Source: Hydrogenophaga palleronii NBRC 102513
Lineage (GTDB): Bacteria > Pseudomonadota > Gammaproteobacteria > Burkholderiales > Burkholderiaceae_C
Direction: 5' to 3'
DNA: 64,000 bases
Assembly (NCBI RefSeq): GCF_001571225.1
Contig: NZ_BCTJ01000006.1
Location: 89,882-153,881, forward strand
Shown here: positions 49,499 to 57,967 of the stretch, in pieces
Layout of the letters: each line of letters starts with the position of its first letter
Numbering within the stretch: the stretch's first letter is position 1
Notes under the pieces: generated by a model
Database searches by the model: none
What the model was told of the DNA's origin: nothing
What the model saw: the letters and a program-made list of their open reading frames with translations, nothing else
Program-made: the position numbers and the translations under genes

Positions 49499-52402
49499 AT
49501 GTCCCAAACGCCCGCCCAACCCGGCCTCGACAGCCTGTCCAAATCCTTCGAACCCGCTCCGCTCGAAGCCCGCTGGGGCCCCGAGTGGGAGCAGCGCGGC
49601 TACGGTGCCGCGGGCTTTCGCGGCACCGGGGTACCCGAGGCCGGTGCGCCCTCGTTCGCCATTCAGCTGCCGCCACCGAACGTGACCGGCACCCTGCACA
49701 TGGGCCACGCGTTCAACCAGACCATCATGGACAGCCTCACGCGCTACCACCGCATGGCGGGCGCGAACACGGTCTGGGTGCCCGGCACCGACCACGCCGG
49801 CATCGCCACCCAGATCGTGGTGGAGCGCCAGCTGAAGACCCAGGGCATCAGCCGCCACGACATGGGACCGACGCCGGCCGAGGCGCGCAAGAACTTCGTC
49901 GCCAAGGTCTGGGAGTGGAAGGAACAGAGCGGCAACACCATCACCTCGCAGATGCGCCGCATGGGCGACAGCGTGGACTGGGGCCGCGAGTACTTCACCA
50001 TGGACGACAAGCTCAGCATCGTCGTCACCGAAACCTTTGTGCGCCTCTACGAGCAGGGCCTGATCTACCGCGGCAAACGCCTGGTGAACTGGGACCCGGT
50101 GCTCAAGTCCGCCGTGTCCGACCTCGAAGTGGAGAGCGAAGAGGAAGACGGTTTCCTCTGGCACATCGCCTACCCGCTGGCCGACGGCAGCGGTTCGCTC
50201 ACAGTGGCCACCACCCGCCCCGAAACCCTGCTGGGCGACGTGGCGGTGATGGTGCACCCGGAAGACGAGCGCTACACCGCACTGATCGGCAAGCTGGTGA
50301 AGCTGCCACTCTGCGACCGTGAAATTCCGGTGATCGCCGACGACTACGTGGACCGCGCCTTCGGCACCGGCGTGGTGAAGGTCACGCCCGCGCACGACAC
50401 CAACGACTATGCGGTGGGCCAACGCCACGGCCTGCCCATCATCGGCGTGCTCACGCTGGACGCGGCCATCAACGAAAACGCGCCTGCCAAGTACCAAGGC
50501 ATGGACCGCTTCGTCGCCCGCAAGGCGGTGGTGGCCGATCTGGAAGCCGCCGGCCTGCTGGTGGAGACCAAGAAGCACAAGCTCATGGTGCCGCGCTGCG
50601 AGCGCACCGGCCAGGTGATCGAACCCATGCTCACCGACCAGTGGTTCGTCGCCATGCAGTCCAAGGGCAACGAGAAGAACACCAGCGGCACCTCCATCGC
50701 CGACAAGGCCATCGCCGCCGTGCAGTCGGGCGAGGTGACCTTCGTGCCCGAGAACTGGGTCAACACCTACAACCAGTGGATGAACAACATCCAGGACTGG
50801 TGCATCTCGCGCCAGCTCTGGTGGGGCCACCAGATCCCGGCCTGGTACACCGAAGACGGCCAGGTGATCGTGGCGCGCAACGAAGCCGATGCACAGGCCC
50901 AGGCACCGGGCAAGACGCTCACGCGCGACCCCGACGTGCTCGACACCTGGTACTCCTCGGCCCTGGTGCCCTTCAGCACCATGGGCTGGCCGAACCAGGG
51001 TGACAGCGCCACCGACGACTACAACCTCTACCTGCCATCCACCGTGCTGGTGACGGGCTACGACATCATCTTCTTCTGGGTCGCCCGGATGATCATGATG
51101 ACGTCCCACTTCACCGGCCGCGTGCCGTTCAAGCACGTCTACATGCACGGCCTGGTGCGCGACGCACAGGGCCAGAAGATGAGCAAGAGCGAAGGCAACG
51201 TGCTCGACCCGGTGGACCTGATCGACGGCATCGCGCTCGCGCCCTTGCTCGACAAACGCACCACCGGCCTGCGCAAGCCCGAGACCGCGCCCAAGGTGCG
51301 CAAGCAGACCGAGAAGGAATTCCCCGACGGCATTCCGGCCTACGGCGCCGACGCGCTGCGCTTCACCTTCGCCGCACTGGCCTCGCTGGGCCGCAACATC
51401 AACTTCGACAGCAAGCGCTGCGAGGGTTACCGCAACTTCTGCAACAAGCTCTGGAACGCCACGCGCTTCACGCTGATGAACTGCGAAGGCCACGACTGCG
51501 GGCTGATGGAACACACCAAGGCCGACTGCGAAGTGGGCAGCAAGGCCCACGGCTACATGAGCTTCAGCCAGGCCGACCGCTGGATCAGCTCGGCGCTGCA
51601 GAAGGTGGAAGCCGAGGTGGCCAAGGGCTTTGCCGAGTACCGGCTGGACAACGTGGCGAACGCGATCTACGACTTCGTCTGGAACGAGTTCTGCGACTGG
51701 TACCTGGAAATCGCCAAGGTGCAGATCAACACCGGCAACGAGGCGCAACAACGCGCCACGCGCCGCACGCTGATCCGCACGCTCGAGGCCATCCTGCGCC
51801 TGGCCCACCCGATCATTCCCTTCATCACCGAAGAGCTGTGGCAGAAGGTCGCGCCCGTGGCCGGCCTGCCGGGCGCCTCGGTCAGCGTGGCGAAGTACCC
51901 GCAGGCGCAGCCGGAAAAGATCGACGAGGCGGCCATCGCCCACGTGGCCGAGCTCAAGGCGCTGGTGGACGCCTGCCGCGCCCTGCGCAGCGAGATGAAC
52001 GTGTCGCCCGCAACGCGCCTGCCACTCTACGTGCTGGGCAACACCGCTTTCATGCAGTCCGCCGGCCCGGTGCTGCAGGCCCTGGCCAAGCTGAGCGAGG
52101 TGCGCGTGTTCGACGACGAGGCCGCCTGGGCCGCGGCCGCGCAAGCCGCCCCGGTGGCGGTGGTGGGCCAGGCCCGCCTGTGCCTGTTCATGGAGATCGA
52201 CGTCGCCGCCGAAAAGGCCCGCCTGGGCAAGGAAGCGGCGCGCCTGGAAGGCGAGATCACCAAGGCCAACGGCAAACTCTCGAACGAAGCCTTCGTCGCC
52301 AAGGCGCCACCGGCGGTGATCGAGCAGGAGAAAAAGCGCGTGGCCGATTTCGGCGCGACGCTGGACAAGGTGCGCGAGCAGTTGCAACGCCTGGGCGCCT
52401 GA
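49499..52402 (+). CDS. valS: Valyl-tRNA synthetase
   Basis: A 967-residue class I synthetase. The HIGH-type motif is TLHMGHAF (~65-72) and the KMSKS loop is QKMSKSEGN. The editing CP1 domain lies between, an anticodon-binding domain follows, and a C-terminal coiled-coil arm ([21 protein letters not shown] region) is present as in most ValRS. It charges tRNA-Val. The TTC-rich leader has no obvious ribosome-binding site; the start [13 protein letters not shown] is consistent with homologues. It is divergent from the frameshifted propeller gene. Confidence 0.97.
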   Translation: MSQTPAQPGLDSLSKSFEPAPLEARWGPEWEQRGYGAAGFRGTGVPEAGAPSFAIQLPPPNVTGTLHMGHAFNQTIMDSLTRYHRMAGANTVWVPGTDHAGIATQIVVERQLKTQGISRHDMGPTPAEARKNFVAKVWEWKEQSGNTITSQMRRMGDSVDWGREYFTMDDKLSIVVTETFVRLYEQGLIYRGKRLVNWDPVLKSAVSDLEVESEEEDGFLWHIAYPLADGSGSLTVATTRPETLLGDVAVMVHPEDERYTALIGKLVKLPLCDREIPVIADDYVDRAFGTGVVKVTPAHDTNDYAVGQRHGLPIIGVLTLDAAINENAPAKYQGMDRFVARKAVVADLEAAGLLVETKKHKLMVPRCERTGQVIEPMLTDQWFVAMQSKGNEKNTSGTSIADKAIAAVQSGEVTFVPENWVNTYNQWMNNIQDWCISRQLWWGHQIPAWYTEDGQVIVARNEADAQAQAPGKTLTRDPDVLDTWYSSALVPFSTMGWPNQGDSATDDYNLYLPSTVLVTGYDIIFFWVARMIMMTSHFTGRVPFKHVYMHGLVRDAQGQKMSKSEGNVLDPVDLIDGIALAPLLDKRTTGLRKPETAPKVRKQTEKEFPDGIPAYGADALRFTFAALASLGRNINFDSKRCEGYRNFCNKLWNATRFTLMNCEGHDCGLMEHTKADCEVGSKAHGYMSFSQADRWISSALQKVEAEVAKGFAEYRLDNVANAIYDFVWNEFCDWYLEIAKVQINTGNEAQQRATRRTLIRTLEAILRLAHPIIPFITEELWQKVAPVAGLPGASVSVAKYPQAQPEKIDEAAIAHVAELKALVDACRALRSEMNVSPATRLPLYVLGNTAFMQSAGPVLQALAKLSEVRVFDDEAAWAAAAQAAPVAVVGQARLCLFMEIDVAAEKARLGKEAARLEGEITKANGKLSNEAFVAKAPPAVIEQEKKRVADFGATLDKVREQLQRLGA

Positions 52403-52446
52403 GCAGCGGCACCGTCAACGAGAGGAAGCCCATCCAGAGACACTGC

Positions 52447-52516
52447 GGAACCGGCTTTGCCGGGCCGCTGGTGTCGCCCCCTGGAGGGTGACGCACCGCC
52501 GGTGCGGCGCGGGGGG
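52447..52516. repeat. GC-rich palindromic intergenic repeat after valS
   Basis: The gap between valS and the convergent dehydrogenase gene contains AACCGGCTTTGCCGGG, then GCGCCCC-type words and GCACCGCCGGTGCGGC before GGGGGGTTAG. Two stems can form. The AACCGGCT..GCCGG core recurs near 11990 and 17070 in this window, so it seems a dispersed family. Likely also a terminator. Confidence 0.5.
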
Positions 52517-53566
52517 TTAGCCCCGATGCATTGCGATCGAGCTCCACTGCGACGGTGACACCGCCTGTGGATCGCTGCTCGTCGTGTCCTGGTAGTCCAC
52601 GTTGTCCAGCACCGAAAAATCGCTCAGGCGGTTTTCGTGGTGCGGCACGGCCTCGGGCGAGAGCGTCTCGTGGATGCGGTGTGCCAGGTACCAGCTGGCA
52701 CGCAGCTTGGCTTCGCGCGTGTGTGAACCCAGGCGCGGTGTCAGGTGCAGGTTGGGAATGCCGTGCAGCGGCGTGCCTTCGGCCGCGAACTGCGGGTTGG
52801 CACCATCGAGCAGGCAGGCGTCGATGCGACCATCGCACAGCGCCAGCGCCAGCGCCTCGGCGTCGAACAGCGCACTGCGGCTCACGCCGACCCACAGCTG
52901 GCCCGGCTTGCAGTGGTTGAGCAGGCGTTCGTTGATCCAGCCGCGGAAACGCGAGGCATAGACCATCTGCAGCGAGATGGCGTCGGAATGCGCCATCAGG
53001 TCGTACTGCGACACCGGCTCGACCTTGAGCTTGTCCCAGATGTCGGACGCGTGGTGCACCGCCGGGTCGTAACCCAGCACGCGCACGCCCAGGCTGCGCA
53101 GCATCGGCGCCAGCGTGTGGGCCACCGGCGCCAGGCCGAGCAGGCCAACCGTGCTGCCCGAGAGCTCACGGCCCATGCGCACCTGCGAAATCTTGCGCCC
53201 CAGCAAAGCGCTGACCATGCCGCGGCGGTACAGCATCAGCAGACCGTAGAGCACGTACTCGGCGTTCGAGCGCACCGTGGCGCTGCGCGCCTGCAGCACG
53301 CGCACATTGCGCCGCGCGCAGGCGTCGAGGTCGGTGTTGTCGCTGGAGATCTGCATGCGCGCCACCAGCTCGAGCTTCGGCGCGAAGTCCAGGAATTCAC
53401 TGGACACCACCACGTGCGGCGGCAGCACGATGGCGCGGGTCTTGTAGGTGCACTTGCGCAGCGCGACGAGATCGTCGGCCAGCTCGGGCATGAAGCTGAC
53501 CTCGTGCCGCTCCTGCAGCCAGGCCAGGGCCTCGGGCACAAGGGGATCGAGCAGCAGGACTTCCAT
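52517..53566 (-). CDS. D-2-hydroxyacid dehydrogenase-fold protein with substituted catalytic residues
   Basis: A 349-residue protein of the SerA/2-hydroxyacid dehydrogenase fold. The NAD-binding turn reads GLLGLAPVAHTL (141-152), lacking the second and third glycine of GxGxxG. Catalytic Arg is kept (R230 in VSRSALFD), but the usual Glu is Q259 (DGANPQF) and the usual TPH His is R278 (LTPRLGSHT). So normal NAD-dependent oxidoreduction is doubtful. It is followed on the same strand (upstream) by a TusA-like gene. Function unknown. Confidence 0.82.
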   Translation of the reverse strand: MEVLLLDPLVPEALAWLQERHEVSFMPELADDLVALRKCTYKTRAIVLPPHVVVSSEFLDFAPKLELVARMQISSDNTDLDACARRNVRVLQARSATVRSNAEYVLYGLLMLYRRGMVSALLGRKISQVRMGRELSGSTVGLLGLAPVAHTLAPMLRSLGVRVLGYDPAVHHASDIWDKLKVEPVSQYDLMAHSDAISLQMVYASRFRGWINERLLNHCKPGQLWVGVSRSALFDAEALALALCDGRIDACLLDGANPQFAAEGTPLHGIPNLHLTPRLGSHTREAKLRASWYLAHRIHETLSPEAVPHHENRLSDFSVLDNVDYQDTTSSDPQAVSPSQWSSIAMHRG

Positions 53567-53614
53567 GGTGGGCAGGGCGGATGGAGGTGGTTGAACCGGT
53601 GCGCCTGCCTGGAA

Positions 53615-53842
53615 TCAGCGGCGCTTGAGCAGGGTGACGTGGTCGCTGCCGACCGTCTGCTGTTCGACCAGCATGTTGCCCGTCTGTTTGGCAAACGCCT
53701 GGAAGTCGCGCACCGAACCCGCGTCGGTCGAGATGACCTTCAGCGTCTGGCCGCTCAGCATGTCGGCCAGGGCCTTTTTCGCTTTGAGAATGGGCAACGG
53801 GCAGTTCAGGCCGCGGGCATCGAGTTCTTTGTCGGCAGTCAT
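53615..53842 (-). CDS. TusA/SirA-family sulfur carrier protein
   Basis: A 75-residue TusA-fold protein. The active Cys is in LNCPLPILKAKKAL (CPxP, residues ~14-17), with IST and a beta-strand LKVIST following. TusA proteins relay persulfide sulfur for tRNA thiolation or cofactor synthesis; SirA/YedF relatives cannot be ruled out. A run of ten G on the plus strand (53843-53852) means C10 directly precedes the ATG, separating it from AGGAA. Confidence 0.88.
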   Translation of the reverse strand: MTADKELDARGLNCPLPILKAKKALADMLSGQTLKVISTDAGSVRDFQAFAKQTGNMLVEQQTVGSDHVTLLKRR

Positions 53843-53852
53843 GGGGGGGGGG
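53843..53852. repeat. Homopolymer C10 tract between ribosome-binding site and start codon
   Basis: Read on the minus strand, the order is AGGAATA, ten C, then the ATG of the TusA-like gene. Such tracts are prone to slipped-strand change, which would alter spacing of the ribosome-binding site. It is the longest homopolymer I noticed in the window. Confidence 0.7.
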
Positions 53853-53918
53853 TATTCCTGGGATGGGGGTGATTCTAAGCCGCGCACGGCGGGCGGCGCA
53901 CGCCCGGGCCCTGCCCCG

Positions 53919-54479
53919 CTAACCGGCGCTGTCGGCTGAACCCGCGGCGGGTTTCTGCACCAGGTCTTCCAGGAAGACCGGCTCGTGCCCCTGTTGCCGC
54001 AGCCACTGCGCCAGCGCCAGGCCGGTGCCGGCGCGCCAGCAGCGCACCTGCGCGGGTGGCACGAGCTTGTAGTCAACCAGCTCGGGCGACAGCCGCACCT
54101 CGCCATGCGCACGCGCGTGGTAGGTGATGATGACCTGGTTCATGCGCTGGAAATCGTGCACAGCCACCAGCGACAGCGCGTCCACACTGAGAGACGTTTC
54201 TTCGCCGATCTCGCGCCGGATGCCCTCTTCCGGCGTTTCGCCGGCCTCCATGAAGCCGGTGATGAGGCCGTACATCTTCGTTGGCCAGGCGGCATTGCGC
54301 GCCAGCAGGATCTGGCCGTCGAGTTCGACGATGGCCGCCAGCACCGGCGTGGGGTTGTTCCAGTGGGTGAAGCCGCAGGACGGGCAGCGCAGGCGCTCGG
54401 TGAGGCCACCGTCTTCCTGCATGGCGATCATGGCCAGCGGCGTGGCGCAGGCGGGGCAGAACCGGAAAGCGGTGCTCAT
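53919..54479 (-). CDS. Nudix hydrolase with N-terminal zinc ribbon
   Basis: A 186-residue protein. A zinc ribbon CPAC...CPSC (residues ~8-37) precedes the Nudix fold. The Nudix box reads GFMEAGETPEEGIRREIGEETSL: all Glu of REUxEE are kept, but the usual Gly near its end is Ser. This architecture matches NudC-like/ADP-ribose-type pyrophosphatases that hydrolyse nucleoside diphosphate derivatives. It is 23 bases after cysM on the same strand. Confidence 0.87.
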   Translation of the reverse strand: MSTAFRFCPACATPLAMIAMQEDGGLTERLRCPSCGFTHWNNPTPVLAAIVELDGQILLARNAAWPTKMYGLITGFMEAGETPEEGIRREIGEETSLSVDALSLVAVHDFQRMNQVIITYHARAHGEVRLSPELVDYKLVPPAQVRCWRAGTGLALAQWLRQQGHEPVFLEDLVQKPAAGSADSAG

Positions 54480-54501
54480 GGCAGCGTGCGTCCAGTGCGG
54501 C

Positions 54502-55404
54502 TCAGGCCGGAAACACGCCCGTGGACAGGTAACGGTCACCGCGGTCGCAGACCACGAAGACGATGGTGGCGTTCTCCACCTGGTTGGCAATCTGCTGCGC
54601 CACCCACAGGGCGCCGGCCGCCGAGATGCCGCCGAAGATGCCTTCTTCGCGCGCCATCTGGCGGCACATTTCTTCCGCGTCCGACTGGCTCACGTAGACC
54701 AACTCGTCGACCGCGCTCGGGTCGTAGATGCGGGGCAGGTACTCGGTCGGCCATTTGCGGATGCCGGGGATGCGCGAACCCTCGCTGGGCTGGGCGCCGA
54801 CGATGCGGATCGCCGGGTTCTTTTCCTTCAGGAAACGCGACACGCCGGTGATGGTGCCGGTGGTGCCCATGGCGCTCACGAAGTGGGTGATGCGCCCGCC
54901 GGTCTGCTCCCAGATTTCGGGGCCGGTGGTCTCGTAGTGGATGCGCGGGTTGTCGGCGTTGGCAAACTGATCCAGCACCCGGCCCTTGCCGTCGGCCTGC
55001 ATCTTCTCGGCCAGGTCGCGCGCCGACTCCATGCCACCGCTCTTGGGCGTGAGGATGAGCTCGGCACCGAAAGCCTTCATGGTCTGGGCGCGCTCGATCG
55101 ACAGGTCCTCCGGCATGATCAGCACCATGCGGTAACCCTTGATGGCGGCAGCCATGGCCAGCGCAATGCCGGTGTTGCCCGAGGTGGCTTCGATCAGGGT
55201 GTCGCCGGGTTTGATGTCACCGCGTTCTTCGGCGCGCTTGATCATCGACACCGCCGGGCGGTCTTTCACCGAGCCGGCAGGGTTGTTGCCTTCGAGCTTG
55301 CCCAGGATCACGTTGCCACGCGCCTGGTTGCTGGCCGCGCCCAGCCGTTGCAGGGCGACCAGCGGGGTTTTGCCGATGGCGTCTTCGATCGTCGGGTAGT
55401 TCAT
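54502..55404 (-). CDS. cysM: Cysteine synthase B (O-acetylserine sulfhydrylase)
   Basis: A 300-residue PLP enzyme. The PLP-lysine is in NNPAGSVKDRPA (~41-52), the phosphate loop is EATSGNTGIALA, and MPEDLSIERAQTMKAFGAEL and GTTGTITGVSRFLKE are typical. It makes cysteine from O-acetylserine with sulfide or thiosulfate; the adjacent sulfur-carrier TusA-like gene on the same strand is in keeping with that. The ATG at 55404 gives MNYPTIEDAIGKTPLV, the family N-terminus. Divergent from tRNA-Leu. Confidence 0.95.
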   Translation of the reverse strand: MNYPTIEDAIGKTPLVALQRLGAASNQARGNVILGKLEGNNPAGSVKDRPAVSMIKRAEERGDIKPGDTLIEATSGNTGIALAMAAAIKGYRMVLIMPEDLSIERAQTMKAFGAELILTPKSGGMESARDLAEKMQADGKGRVLDQFANADNPRIHYETTGPEIWEQTGGRITHFVSAMGTTGTITGVSRFLKEKNPAIRIVGAQPSEGSRIPGIRKWPTEYLPRIYDPSAVDELVYVSQSDAEEMCRQMAREEGIFGGISAAGALWVAQQIANQVENATIVFVVCDRGDRYLSTGVFPA

Positions 55405-55444
55405 CCCCAGCACTGTGCCATAATTTCCGATCCCCCATCCAGAC

Positions 55445-55529
55445 GCCCGGGTGGTGAAATTGGTAGACGCGCCGGACTCAAAATCCGGTTCCGAAAGGAG
55501 TGTCGGTTCGATTCCGACCCCGGGCACCA
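55445..55529 (+). tRNA. tRNA-Leu (anticodon CAA)
   Basis: Acceptor GCCCGGG pairs with CCCGGGC. The anticodon stem CCGGA/TCCGG encloses loop CTCAAAA, giving anticodon CAA (UUG codons). A long variable arm, GTTCGATTC T-loop and encoded CCA are present, and the type II size of 85 bases is right for leucine. It lies 41 bases from the divergent cysM start. Confidence 0.96.
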
Positions 55530-55532
55530 GGC

Positions 55533-55550
55533 GATCACTCTGCAGTGATC
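55533..55550 (+). terminator. Terminator of tRNA-Leu
   Basis: Perfect inverted repeat GATCACT (55533-55539) and AGTGATC (55544-55550) with loop CTGC, followed by TTCCTCGTCT, which is pyrimidine rich. It starts three bases after the CCA, a typical position for a tRNA-gene terminator. Confidence 0.7.
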
Positions 55551-55693
55551 TTCCTCGTCTCAGCAGGGTGCCTCCCTCGGCGTTTCCGCCAGGCAAGCGC
55601 ACCCGAGGCAACCAACCCGTCCCCTCTTCCAGCCGGATGCATTTGCCATAGCGCCAACGGCATGTCGGGTCGCGGCGTCGTGCCGCGCGCCCC

Positions 55694-56227
55694 CTATGCG
55701 CCGCCCTGGTCTGCGGGCGTTTCCGCTTCGTTTCCGCCGTTGACCCAGTCTGTGTCCAGGCGCTGCATGTTCTCCAGGATCTTCAGCAGGTAGTGCAGCG
55801 TGTGGGTCACGTCGTTGACCGAGAAGTCGCCCAGGATGTCTTCGTAGTACGCCTGGATCTTGGGCTGGGCCAGCACGTGCCAGACGTGCCGCCCCGATTC
55901 GGTCATGGACACGAGGCGCGAGCGGCGATCGCGTCCGTCCGGGGCAATGGCCACGTGTCCGTCGCGCTCCATGCGGCTGATGAGGCCCGACAGGTTTTGC
56001 CTGCTCACCATCAGGTACTTGGCCAGGTCGCCCATGCTCATGCCGCCTTCGGCCTTCTCGCGCGACAGCGCGCCCAGCACCGCCCATTGCTGCGTCGTCA
56101 GCCCTTCTGCCTCCACGGCGCGTGACCCCGTTTTATGCAACATGTTTGCACATTGGTAGAGCCTGAAAAACAACCTGTTGGCCAGATCCAGCTTGGTTGA
56201 AAGGGGTGATTGACTGGAGTTAACCAT
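55694..56227 (-). CDS. MarR-family regulator, BadR-like
   Basis: A 177-residue winged-helix regulator: LTTQQWAVLGALSREKAEGGMSMGDLAKYLMVSRQNLSGLISRMERDGHV and DGRDRRSRLVSMTESGR form the DNA-binding domain. It is divergent from badH-badI, and in Rhodopseudomonas a MarR protein, BadR, represses the same cyclohexanecarboxylate genes with a pathway CoA thioester as ligand. A similar role here is inference. The start at 56227 was chosen; upstream codons run through the promoter. A perfect palindrome lies in the divergent region. Confidence 0.85.
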   Translation of the reverse strand: MVNSSQSPLSTKLDLANRLFFRLYQCANMLHKTGSRAVEAEGLTTQQWAVLGALSREKAEGGMSMGDLAKYLMVSRQNLSGLISRMERDGHVAIAPDGRDRRSRLVSMTESGRHVWHVLAQPKIQAYYEDILGDFSVNDVTHTLHYLLKILENMQRLDTDWVNGGNEAETPADQGGA

Positions 56228-56249
56228 GATATTCGCCAAAAATGTGGGC

Positions 56250-56278
56250 TTGCGCATGCCGCGCATGCGATCTAGAAT
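56250..56278 (+). promoter_or_regulatory. badH-operon promoter with palindromic operator in the spacer
   Basis: TTGCGC (56250-56255) and TAGAAT (56273-56278) are 17 bases apart, a good sigma-70 spacing. The dyad CGCATGC-CGC-GCATGCG (56253-56269), perfect over 7 bp each arm, fills the spacer. A MarR dimer bound here would block polymerase. It lies 23-49 bases from the MarR start and about 90 from badH, so it could control both. Confidence 0.6.
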
Positions 56279-56365
56279 TGCGTAAACATATTGACCTATG
56301 TGGGTCGTGAACACGGCGAATCATCGGACAACCCGACAACCCTGACAACCTCCAGAGGACAAGCA

Positions 56366-57133
56366 ATGAAGCGATTCGAACACAAGACCATCGTCGTGAC
56401 CGGTGGCGGCGGCGGCATCGGCGGGGCGACCTGCCTGCGGTTTGGCAAGGAGGGCGCGCGCGTCGCGGTGTTTGACCTCAACCTCGAAGCGGCCGAGAAG
56501 GTGGCGGCGCAGATCCGCGCCGACGGCGGAGTGGCGCAGGCGCTGAAGTGCGACATCACGGACCGCGCCAGCGTCGACGCTGCCGTGGCGGCCACCGAGG
56601 CCCAACTCGGCCCCATCGACGTGCTGGTCAACAACGCGGGCTGGGACGTGTTCAAGCCCTTCACCAAGACCGAGCCGGCGCAGTGGGACAAGCTGATCGC
56701 CGTCAACCTCACGGGTGCGCTGCACATGCACCACGCGGTGCTGCCGGGCATGGCGTCACGCAAGGCGGGCCGCATCGTCAACATCGCTTCCGACGCGGCG
56801 CGCGTGGGCTCCAGCGGCGAGGCGGTGTACGCCGCGTGCAAGGGTGGTCTGGTGTCGTTCTCCAAGACCGTCGCCCGTGAGCATGCGCGCCACGGCATCA
56901 CCGTGAACGTGGTGTGTCCCGGCCCGACCGACACGGCGCTCTTCGCCGAATACAAGGAAGGCGCGGGCAACCCCGAGAAGCTGATGGAGGCGTTCACGCG
57001 CTCCATTCCCCTGGGCCGCATCGGCCAGCCCGGCGACCTGCCGGGCGCCATCCTGTTCTTCGCCAGCGAGGACGCTGCCTTCGTCACCGGGCAGGTCCTC
57101 AGCGTCTCGGGCGGCCTGACCATGAACGGCTGA
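56366..57133 (+). CDS. badH: 2-hydroxycyclohexanecarboxyl-CoA dehydrogenase
   Basis: A 255-residue classical SDR with GGGGGIGGATC (14-24), NNAG, Ser in NIASDAARVGSS, and Tyr-x-x-x-Lys in YAACKGGL. It is very close to R. palustris BadH from memory, including WDVFKPFTKTEPAQW and GALHMHHAVLPGM. It oxidises the 2-hydroxy group of the ring thioester to the ketone with NAD+. It is first in the operon after the divergent MarR gene, with AGAGGA before the ATG. badI follows 32 bases on. Confidence 0.93.
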   Translation: MKRFEHKTIVVTGGGGGIGGATCLRFGKEGARVAVFDLNLEAAEKVAAQIRADGGVAQALKCDITDRASVDAAVAATEAQLGPIDVLVNNAGWDVFKPFTKTEPAQWDKLIAVNLTGALHMHHAVLPGMASRKAGRIVNIASDAARVGSSGEAVYAACKGGLVSFSKTVAREHARHGITVNVVCPGPTDTALFAEYKEGAGNPEKLMEAFTRSIPLGRIGQPGDLPGAILFFASEDAAFVTGQVLSVSGGLTMNG

Positions 57134-57165
57134 CCCTCCGCCTTTCCGCATCAAAAGAGAAAACC

Positions 57166-57948
57166 ATGAACTTCGAAGACATCCTGTACGAGGTCCGCAA
57201 CGGCGTGGCCTGGATCACCATCAACCGCCCGGACAAGATGAACGCGTTTCGCGGCACGACCTGCGACGAGATCATCAAGGCGCTGAACAAGGCGGGTTAC
57301 GACCGCAACGTGGGCTGCATCGTGCTGGCCGGCGCCGGCGAGAAGGCGTTCTGCACCGGTGGTGACCAGTCGGCGCACGACGGCAACTACGACGGCCGCG
57401 GCACCATCGGCCTGCCGATGGAAGAGCTGCACACCGCCATCCGCGACGTGCCCAAGCCGGTGATCGCCCGCGTGCAGGGCTTCGCCATTGGCGGCGGCAA
57501 CGTGCTGTGCACGATCTGCGACCTGACGATCTGCTCCGAGAAGGCGATCTTCGGCCAGGTCGGCCCCAAGATGGGTTCGGTCGATCCAGGCTACGGCACC
57601 GCTTTCCTCGCCCGCGTGGTCGGCGAGAAAAAGGCGCGCGAGATCTGGTACCTGAACAAGCGCTACTCCGGCCAGGAAGCCGTGGACATGGGCCTGGCCA
57701 ACCTCTGCGTGCCGCCCGAGAAGCTGGACGAGACTGTGCAGGAATGGGCCGAGACCATCTGCGAGCGCAGTCCCACGGCCATCGCCATCGCCAAGCGCAG
57801 CTTCAACATGGACACGGCCCACCAGAGCGGCATTGCCGGCCTGGGCATGTACGCGCTCAAGCTCTATTACGACACCGACGAGTCGCGCGAAGGCGTCAAT
57901 GCGCTGAAGGACAAGCGCAAGCCCGAGTTCCGCAAGTACGCCAAATAA
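57166..57948 (+). CDS. badI: 2-ketocyclohexanecarboxyl-CoA hydrolase
   Basis: A 260-residue crotonase-fold enzyme that hydrolytically opens the 2-keto ring to pimeloyl-CoA. FCTGGDQSAHDGNYDGRG and FAIGGGNVLCTICDLTICSEKA are near-identical to BadI and MenB-like. KMGSVDPGYGTAFLARVVGEKKAREIW is a further match; LDAR-type Asp residues for retro-Claisen chemistry are in the DPGYG loop. The gene lies between badH and aliB in the same order as the R. palustris cluster components. Confidence 0.93.
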   Translation: MNFEDILYEVRNGVAWITINRPDKMNAFRGTTCDEIIKALNKAGYDRNVGCIVLAGAGEKAFCTGGDQSAHDGNYDGRGTIGLPMEELHTAIRDVPKPVIARVQGFAIGGGNVLCTICDLTICSEKAIFGQVGPKMGSVDPGYGTAFLARVVGEKKAREIWYLNKRYSGQEAVDMGLANLCVPPEKLDETVQEWAETICERSPTAIAIAKRSFNMDTAHQSGIAGLGMYALKLYYDTDESREGVNALKDKRKPEFRKYAK

Positions 57949-57967
57949 AGAGCGCTGGAGACCGACG

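Noticed and set aside
49481..52387. 968-codon open frame on the minus strand
   Set aside because: It is fully antisense to valS and has the His/Arg/Gly-rich composition of a shadow frame in GC-rich DNA; no domain is recognisable.
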